Positions 35,023-40,155 of a stretch of 40,155 nt of DNA are shown here, piece after piece. The notes beneath the pieces are model-generated. The model saw only the letters and a list, made by a program, of their open reading frames with translations. It did no database searches and was not told the DNA's origin. The stretch is from Magnetococcales bacterium (GTDB lineage Bacteria > Pseudomonadota > Magnetococcia > Magnetococcales > JADFYX01), in contig JADGBW010000017.1 of assembly GCA_015231305.1 (NCBI GenBank), forward strand, positions 1 through 40,155. The letters run 5' to 3'. The position numbers were made by a program, and so were the translations under genes. Numbering within the stretch: position 1 is the stretch's first letter; each line of letters opens with the position of its first letter.

Positions 35023-35977
35023 TGTTTGCTCCTTGTACCGCCTTTTGTAGTGCTTTTTTCCAATCACCAATCACATAACCTAACTCTGTTTCGGCAAGCT
35101 TTGAGGAGTAGTATAAATTTTTAGATACCATCGCACCGGAAACACGGTTTAAAGGGGGGTCGGTTTTTAAGAAGCTATATAAAATTTCAAAACACAAACC
35201 TGCCAACGGCAGTAAAAATTCAGGAAGTCTGATCCAAGGCTGTTTACTGCCTGTTTCAATAGCTATTTGGCCAAAATAATCTTTAAATTTAACATTATGC
35301 CCACCAAGAATATAACTAGAGCCAACCTTACCTTTTTGGGCAGCTAATGCCATTCCCTTAACAAGGTCATCAACATCGGTTAAACAGACCCCACCAGGAG
35401 GGTATATTTTCATTGTGCCGTTGGCGATGCTCTGAAATTTATTTTTTTGCTCCTGCTTTATAGCCCTACCCCCAACAACATTACCAGGGCAAACTATAAC
35501 AGCGTGCAGGCCTTGGGCAACCTCTTGGGCTATCTCTTTATCTCCCAAATGTTTTGAAAATGCGTAAGAGTCTTTATAGTTGTTAAATATAAAGGTTTCA
35601 TCGGCTATCTCTCCCTGAGACGGTGCACCAATGGCAGCAATGGAGCTTACATGCACTAAACGCGCACCTGCCTCTCTTGTAAGGCGAGCAATTAACCTTG
35701 GGGCAACAATATTTACAGCATTGCGTAAAGCTTCATCTTTTTTTAATGATGACGGGCAAGCAGCAAGATTATAAACCACGTCACAACCCGAAATAACCTG
35801 TTTTAGCTTATCTTCTTCGTACATCTCTCCTGGTACTGATTTAAAATCAAAAGGCTGTAGATGATCTAAAGAGGCGGATTTACGATGGTAAACAGATACT
35901 TCGTCACCGCGGTTGCTTAAAAAACCAACTAGATTTACACCAATAAATCCAGTGCCTCCAATAACTACTATACGCAT
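35003..35977 (-). CDS. NAD-dependent sugar epimerase/dehydratase (extended SDR)
   Basis: A 324-residue extended short-chain dehydrogenase acting on sugar nucleotides. The N-terminal GGTGFIG (7-13) binds NAD(P), YNLAA (69-73) follows, and the active site is Ser111/Ser112 (VHVSSIAA) with YAFSK (Tyr138, Lys142). PGNVVG and GGHNVKFKDYFGQIA are later family motifs. It may be an epimerase, reductase or 4,6-dehydratase; sequence alone does not decide. It is the first gene of the operon epimerase - methyltransferase - DegT/FkbM - methyltransferase, a sensible order for making a modified sugar. The upstream gap contains a possible promoter. Confidence 0.87.
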   Translation of the reverse strand: MRIVVIGGTGFIGVNLVGFLSNRGDEVSVYHRKSASLDHLQPFDFKSVPGEMYEEDKLKQVISGCDVVYNLAACPSSLKKDEALRNAVNIVAPRLIARLTREAGARLVHVSSIAAIGAPSQGEIADETFIFNNYKDSYAFSKHLGDKEIAQEVAQGLHAVIVCPGNVVGGRAIKQEQKNKFQSIANGTMKIYPPGGVCLTDVDDLVKGMALAAQKGKVGSSYILGGHNVKFKDYFGQIAIETGSKQPWIRLPEFLLPLAGLCFEILYSFLKTDPPLNRVSGAMVSKNLYYSSKLAETELGYVIGDWKKALQKAVQGANIERKSN

Positions 35978-36013
35978 CTTTAATTGTTCCCATCAAATTG
36001 TAATAATTCAATA

Positions 36014-36043
36014 AAGATAACATGTTAATTAGCTTTTATTCAA
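36014..36043 (-). promoter_or_regulatory. Candidate sigma-70 promoter for the epimerase operon
   Basis: On the minus strand TTGAAT and TATCTT are separated by 18 bases, ending 37 bases before the epimerase ATG. Each box matches about four of six consensus positions. The region is AT-rich so chance matches are likely. Confidence 0.28.
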
Positions 36044-36147
36044 TACAATATTTAATGAATGTCAGGGTTTAGGCAAAAGTACTAAGAGGTGTTATTTAAT
36101 TTGCAGGCTAATATTTGTTATATATTTGTTTTAAATATTAAATTACA

Positions 36148-36183
36148 AGGGCATTGCTGTGGTTATAGTAATAACAATGCCCT
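36148..36183 (-). terminator. Probable terminator after the DUF218 gene
   Basis: AGGGCATTG pairs with CAATGCCCT (9 bp), enclosing a smaller TTAT/ATAA stem. It begins nine bases after the DUF218 stop on the minus strand and is followed there by TGTAATTTAATATTT, a loose T-rich tail. It fits the end of the unit 39356-36193 and separates it from the epimerase operon. Confidence 0.5.
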
Positions 36184-36192
36184 GAATATAAT

Positions 36193-36837
36193 TTAAATAA
36201 GATCAAGCCAACCGAATAACCATGAGTATATGATTGCTGCATACTCGCGACTTACTTTTCTAAAGGAGTAGATCCTCTCAATTGCTTTTCGAGGGTATAG
36301 CTCATATGCTGCTGCTGCTACCACTGGCCCTGTAATTCCTTTTTTTAGCAATATTTTTTTTATTCTAAAGGTGTGATAGGCCGAAGAGACATAAACTGCA
36401 TTATTAAAATTAAATTGATCTCCAAATTTTGCAACCATAGAGGTAATATCATCGTACGTGTGGTCTGTTTCACTTAGGGCGATAATATCTTCTGCGGGAA
36501 TATAATAGTGGTTTCTTAACTCTTGAGCCATTGCCTGAGATAGGGTCAGCCCTTCTTTAGAAAACCAACCACCACCAAGACATAAAATTTTAGGGGCAAC
36601 ACCTTTTCGGTATAACTCTACTCCACGCCGTAAGCGCACTGAGGTTGCAAAGTCTGGTAGATCATCAGGGAAAAATCCTGATGAAAATACAACTATAACC
36701 TCCCCCTGCCCTGGTGGTTCGTCAACAATTAGAGGTTTGTAGAGAATTTCGGTTAGGGGTGTAAACAGTATTACTGCCACCCCTAACCAAGCCAAGATAC
36801 TTAAACGTGTTATCCAACTAGTTTTTGCTTTTGTCAT
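36193..36837 (-). CDS. DUF218 (YdcF/SanA/ElyC-like) membrane-anchored protein
   Basis: A 214-residue protein with an N-terminal helix (about 11-30) and the DUF218 fold: VIVVFSSGF, RLRRGVELYRKGVAPKILCLGGG, then DITSMV and VYVSSAYHTFRIKKILLKKG. The family is linked to envelope glycan or undecaprenyl metabolism, with ElyC and SanA as known relatives; the reaction is not settled. Its ATG overlaps the TAA of the preceding radical SAM gene by one base (TAATG), so it is translationally coupled. It is the last gene of a three-gene unit with two SPASM-type enzymes. Confidence 0.85.
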   Translation of the reverse strand: MTKAKTSWITRLSILAWLGVAVILFTPLTEILYKPLIVDEPPGQGEVIVVFSSGFFPDDLPDFATSVRLRRGVELYRKGVAPKILCLGGGWFSKEGLTLSQAMAQELRNHYYIPAEDIIALSETDHTYDDITSMVAKFGDQFNFNNAVYVSSAYHTFRIKKILLKKGITGPVVAAAAYELYPRKAIERIYSFRKVSREYAAIIYSWLFGWLDLI

Positions 36838-38264
36838 TAAGCGTTAGCACTTTTAGAAGCTAAGGCGGCTGCCTTCTTTTTTTGCGCTGTTAACTCAGGG
36901 TAAACAACCTTGTCATTTTTTTCTTCATACTGCTCAAGATCATCGTTAAATTCTTCTATAGAGAAGTGAGGTTTTTTCTCAAGTAGGGGATAATAGACAT
37001 TCATAAAGTCTGGATCATCAGCTAAAAAGCAGGAGTGATAAGCACCAAACGGGGTTTTTTTCAATGCGTTATTACGTACTTTGTCCAGTGGCTCATCCAT
37101 TACATTACCAAGATAAATATGCATGTTGGCACAGTTGAGCACATCGCCATATGGTGTCATGTTGATCATCTCTTTAGTGCCAGGGCAACCAAACTGTTTG
37201 CCATAGTTATAATTCAAATGGCGTTGTACGTAGTTATAAGGTCTTATAACCTCTTCATAGTCCTTAATAGCCTGTTCATCTAACAGAACATCACGGCCTT
37301 TAAAGTTACCCACACCTTTGGCAAACAGTGTGTTTAGTAGCAAGCCTTCTCTTTCTGCTAAATCTAGCAGAGAACGAAACTGTGCGGTGTATATGTTCTC
37401 TTTATGTACAACAGTATTGATAATGACCTTAATGCCATATTTTTTACAGAGACGAATACCCTCCATAACCCTATCAAAGCTACCATAACGCAAGCGGAAA
37501 AGGTCGTGCATCTCAGGAATGCCGGAGTCGAGGCTAAAGTTAATGGTGTCAACACCTATTTCAGCAGCTTTTTTGGCCTTGGCTTCATCAAATAACCAAC
37601 CATTGGTCGAGATAATCAGGTGGTTGTATTTTCCTTGGCAAGCCTCAAGAATTTCTGCCCAGTGTTGGTTAACAAAAGGTTCTCCCCCTTCCAAACCAAA
37701 TGTCGTAGCTCCTAGGCTCATAGCCTCTTTTACAACACGCTTATAATCTTCTGGCTCCATCTCACGGCGTACATCACTTTCGTCTAAGCGAATACACAAA
37801 CAGTGGTGGCAGCGGAAGTTACAACGATAGGTTCCTGCAAACTCAATACCCCGCAAAACATATTTTTTAATTTTAAAATAGTTAAGAAATTTACCTATTA
37901 GGATATTTCTAGCCAAACGGAAAGGGTAAAAAGGTTTTTTCCAGTGAATACCATACCTAAAACGAATACGCCAAAGAGTGATAAACTTTTTAAAAGGCTC
38001 CTCCTCTTTTGTGTTTATAACCCTGCGCTCTTTTGTTTGAGCCTCGGCAACCACCAGCATTTGCATTACTCTTTCTTGCTGTTCCGGGTCTTTAAACACC
38101 CTTTGCACATCGCCTCGCATAGCCTCAATTACACTGGATGTAACTTCAGATGTGATAGATGGCGCAAGTGGGTTTTTGTCCTCTTGATCAGCGTCCTCCA
38201 TTGGGATTGATTGGGGGTTCATAACTGGTTTTTTTACTGCAATATTTTCATTTGTCGTAGACAT
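36837..38264 (-). CDS. Radical SAM enzyme with SPASM-like C-terminus and long N-terminal extension
   Basis: A 475-residue protein. The cluster motif CNFRCHHC (Cys148, Cys152, Cys155) comes after an unusual ~140-residue N-terminal part that is charged at first (1-95) and then basic and aromatic (RFRYGIHWKKPFYPFRLARN). The core has GLEGGEPFVN for SAM binding and STNGWLF and NFSLDSG as typical strands. C-terminal Cys residues (FGCPGTKE, LNCANMH, HSCFLADD) suggest an auxiliary cluster. The last ~30 residues are Lys/Ala-rich. It begins 15 bp after the upstream radical SAM gene and overlaps DUF218 by one base. The substrate is unknown. Confidence 0.85.
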   Translation of the reverse strand: MSTTNENIAVKKPVMNPQSIPMEDADQEDKNPLAPSITSEVTSSVIEAMRGDVQRVFKDPEQQERVMQMLVVAEAQTKERRVINTKEEEPFKKFITLWRIRFRYGIHWKKPFYPFRLARNILIGKFLNYFKIKKYVLRGIEFAGTYRCNFRCHHCLCIRLDESDVRREMEPEDYKRVVKEAMSLGATTFGLEGGEPFVNQHWAEILEACQGKYNHLIISTNGWLFDEAKAKKAAEIGVDTINFSLDSGIPEMHDLFRLRYGSFDRVMEGIRLCKKYGIKVIINTVVHKENIYTAQFRSLLDLAEREGLLLNTLFAKGVGNFKGRDVLLDEQAIKDYEEVIRPYNYVQRHLNYNYGKQFGCPGTKEMINMTPYGDVLNCANMHIYLGNVMDEPLDKVRNNALKKTPFGAYHSCFLADDPDFMNVYYPLLEKKPHFSIEEFNDDLEQYEEKNDKVVYPELTAQKKKAAALASKSANA

Positions 38265-38279
38265 TACTCTTACGCCTCG

Positions 38280-39356
38280 TTAATTAACTGTTTTAGATGT
38301 AAAGTTTCCTTTACGTAACTTATTTGCCAATAAAAGAGCCATCCGCTCAAAACCATAACCAAAAACGTTGGTAATAGAGTCTGCAATGGTGAGTCTAATT
38401 CCTGATGGAATACCCATTATAGGTGGTGTTCCCAAGACAATACAGTTTTCACACAAAGGTGAATACTTTAAAAAAGTACCATCTAACATAGAGTTCCGTA
38501 ATTTTAACATAGAGTCGCCATTCCAGATATCAGCAAAGCTCTGCTCTTTTACATTACCCATAGCCAGCTCGTGGTTGGAGTCATATATACAAGGCAGTAC
38601 TGTTCCATCCCAGGATATCACCCCTGTACTCCAAAGTCGTGAACATGGAGGGTAGTAGAGCGAATTTTGCCGAAATGAAAAGTTATCTGAATTTTTAAAA
38701 GAGCTACCCCAAGTTGACACCTCCCTTACACGTATCTCATCTATCAGACCATCAAACCTTGCTAAAAATTCCCTTTTTTCTTCTTCACTGCACTCCTCTA
38801 AGCCCAACATTAATATAGATAGTACAGTGTAGGGAAGATCTTTGCCCTTACTTTTTTTTAACTCAAGAAAATTGATGATGTTGCCAAGGGTTTTATCAAA
38901 ATCAGCACCTACCCGCGCTTTCTCATATTGGCTTTTTTTAAAGCCATCAAAAGCGAATGATATAAATGTTATACCTGAATCAAGCAACATTTCTGCTTTG
39001 TTAGGGGTTAACATGGTGGCGTTGGTATTAAGAAGTGGCTTTATTCCACTATCAGCAGCATAACGGGCCATTTCAAAAAATTTAGGGTGGTATAGTGACT
39101 CCCCAGAGACAGCAAGAGTTACAGCTGATGTGTAGTTTTTTATCTCATCAATAATTTTTTTATAGAGGTCAAAATCCATAAACCCCTTATCGACTTCAAG
39201 CATGTCCATGCCCGTTGGACACATTACACATTTCAAGTTACAGTTATTTGTAGGCTCCAGCCAAAAATATGTTGGTAAATTATCAAGTTTGGATTTTTTA
39301 CCGTGTAGATTTGCTAAAGCACTAATATTGCTGCGGATGATAGATAATTTATTCAT
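38280..39356 (-). CDS. Radical SAM enzyme with SPASM domain
   Basis: A 358-residue protein with the cluster motif CNLKCVMC (Cys39, Cys43, Cys46), VSGESL for SAM binding (the usual GGEP is changed), LLNTNATML and ISFAFDGF as core strands, and SPASM-type Cys (PPCSRLW, LPCIYDS, SPLCENCIV). It is the first gene of the unit that continues with a second radical SAM enzyme and DUF218. Upstream is a 142 bp divergent gap shared with the membrane protein gene to the right. Confidence 0.88.
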   Translation of the reverse strand: MNKLSIIRSNISALANLHGKKSKLDNLPTYFWLEPTNNCNLKCVMCPTGMDMLEVDKGFMDFDLYKKIIDEIKNYTSAVTLAVSGESLYHPKFFEMARYAADSGIKPLLNTNATMLTPNKAEMLLDSGITFISFAFDGFKKSQYEKARVGADFDKTLGNIINFLELKKSKGKDLPYTVLSILMLGLEECSEEEKREFLARFDGLIDEIRVREVSTWGSSFKNSDNFSFRQNSLYYPPCSRLWSTGVISWDGTVLPCIYDSNHELAMGNVKEQSFADIWNGDSMLKLRNSMLDGTFLKYSPLCENCIVLGTPPIMGIPSGIRLTIADSITNVFGYGFERMALLLANKLRKGNFTSKTVN

Positions 39357-39498
39357 TTATAATTGAAATATACACTTTTTCTTATCATAATTGCCATCAT
39401 TTTTTTGCTAGTTTTCGTTAAACCATACACTATTAGCTTATCAATTTCATACTGATGTTTAAATAAAATAATCTATAGTCCGAAAAAAGGAGATAATT

Positions 39499-40155
39499 TT
39501 GGCAAATTTTATGGCATCAGCAGGTTTTTTGTTTTTTTTGGTGCTATCGTTATATGGCTGGGGTTTTTTTGTATTACGCAAACTTCTGCCAAACAACTCC
39601 TTTGGCTGGGCATACCATGCTACTTTTGGCATGGCTTTTTGGATATTTCTTGGTGGTATATTAAATTTTCTTGCAATAGCCAAACCCCAGGCTCTTTGGA
39701 GTATCATGTTGTTTGGGCTTATTTTGTCTCTGTTTTATCTCTATAAGCCTACAGCTAAATTTTTAAGTCAGGCTCTTTGTACATTAAAAGCTACAAGCTT
39801 TTCAAAACTACAAGTCAATCCAAATTTTCTTGGTTACTGCATACTATATTTTGGCATATCAGCACTTATTATTTTTTATATATGCACAATAATGCCTACC
39901 GATGTTTTTACTCCATCAGATGATTTTTGGACTTATCTTGCAAGACCCCTGCAAATGTTGGGTGGTGGCTCACTTGAAAATGGCTCTATTTTTACTGCAA
40001 TGCCAATCGATAGCCTGGGTGGGCAGGCTTATATGCAGGCATTTTTCTATGTTGTTTTAGGTTATGAACATATTTTTGGCTTTGATGTAATTCTCTGTTT
40101 TTTTCTTTCTATTTTTATGGTGATAGAACTTAGCAAAAAATTAAATATCCCTCTT
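39499..40155 (+). CDS. Large polytopic membrane protein of glycan-locus type, 3' part beyond window
   Basis: An open frame runs from a TTG at 39499, preceded by AAAGGAG six bases away, to the right edge, giving 219 residues without a stop; an ATG at 39511 is an alternative. It has about five hydrophobic helices (near 6-27, 38-60, 66-82, 111-131, 177-208). After the fourth comes a loop with PSDDFWTYLARPLQMLGGGSL (about 139-159 in part) and DSLGGQAYMQAFF. An acidic pair in such a loop recalls GT-C type glycosyltransferases, and similar 'DD...P.KML..GSL...SLGGQ' proteins occur near glycan genes, but I cannot assign an activity. It is divergent from the SPASM radical SAM gene. Confidence 0.7.
   Translation, partial: MANFMASAGFLFFLVLSLYGWGFFVLRKLLPNNSFGWAYHATFGMAFWIFLGGILNFLAIAKPQALWSIMLFGLILSLFYLYKPTAKFLSQALCTLKATSFSKLQVNPNFLGYCILYFGISALIIFYICTIMPTDVFTPSDDFWTYLARPLQMLGGGSLENGSIFTAMPIDSLGGQAYMQAFFYVVLGYEHIFGFDVILCFFLSIFMVIELSKKLNIPL

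Noticed and set aside
35023-35070. Upstream extension of the methyltransferase at 34354-35022
   Set aside because: It would overlap the epimerase by 68 bases and lacks a ribosome site, whereas TTG at 35022 has AAGGAG at the right distance.

Overview
This 40 kb window is AT-rich DNA from a Gram-negative bacterium, probably a Pseudomonadota. The run gpmI - envC-like - ctpA - divergent polysaccharide deacetylase is a familiar proteobacterial block for central metabolism and cell-wall remodelling. TTG starts with reasonable ribosome sites are frequent. I cannot name the genus. No rRNA, tRNA, CRISPR array, transposase or phage gene was seen.

Layout. (1) 1-10702, all on the minus strand, is mostly housekeeping: an SLC13-type anion transporter cut by the left edge, two tandem equal-length proteins with degenerate GGDEF domains, then the deacetylase, CtpA protease, EnvC-like LytM factor and GpmI. 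(2) 10703-11270 is a 568 bp AT-rich divergent promoter region. (3) 11271-14792, plus strand: a NodB-type polysaccharide deacetylase, a seryl-tRNA-synthetase-like amino acid:carrier-protein ligase, its small carrier protein, and a GNAT acetyltransferase. (4) 14954-22471, minus strand: a GNAT-like protein, an SGNH-fold membrane protein that has lost its catalytic Ser and His, a 54-residue DUF5989-type membrane peptide, a NodU/CmcH carbamoyltransferase fused to an SxtJ-like membrane domain, a methyltransferase with a zinc ribbon, and a second SGNH protein with the catalytic residues intact. (5) 22472-36183: three B12-binding radical SAM enzymes, a SPASM-type radical SAM enzyme, four free-standing class I methyltransferases, a flippase-like LPG-synthase transmembrane protein, a DegT aminotransferase fused to an FkbM methyltransferase, and an NAD-dependent epimerase. 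All but the first radical SAM gene are on the minus strand in tightly packed, often overlapping order. (6) 36193-40155: two more SPASM-type radical SAM enzymes with a DUF218 protein, and, divergently, the start of a large membrane protein.

Taken together, 11-40 kb looks like a surface glycan or glycolipid locus. Sugar-nucleotide tailoring (epimerase, aminotransferase) combines with much C-, O- or N-methylation, carbamoylation, probable acyl or aminoacyl transfer through a carrier protein, deacetylation, and membrane transfer. No Wzx, Wzy or classical glycosyltransferase was recognised, so the core assembly genes may lie beyond the right edge. The product is unknown; the pathway is inferred from families and gene order.

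The most notable points are the degenerate/intact SGNH pair, the carbamoyltransferase-SxtJ fusion with its small DUF5989 partner, the carrier-protein ligase module, the density of radical SAM enzymes and methyltransferases, the DegT-FkbM fusion, and two copies of a GGCTTTGCCC-containing intergenic element.
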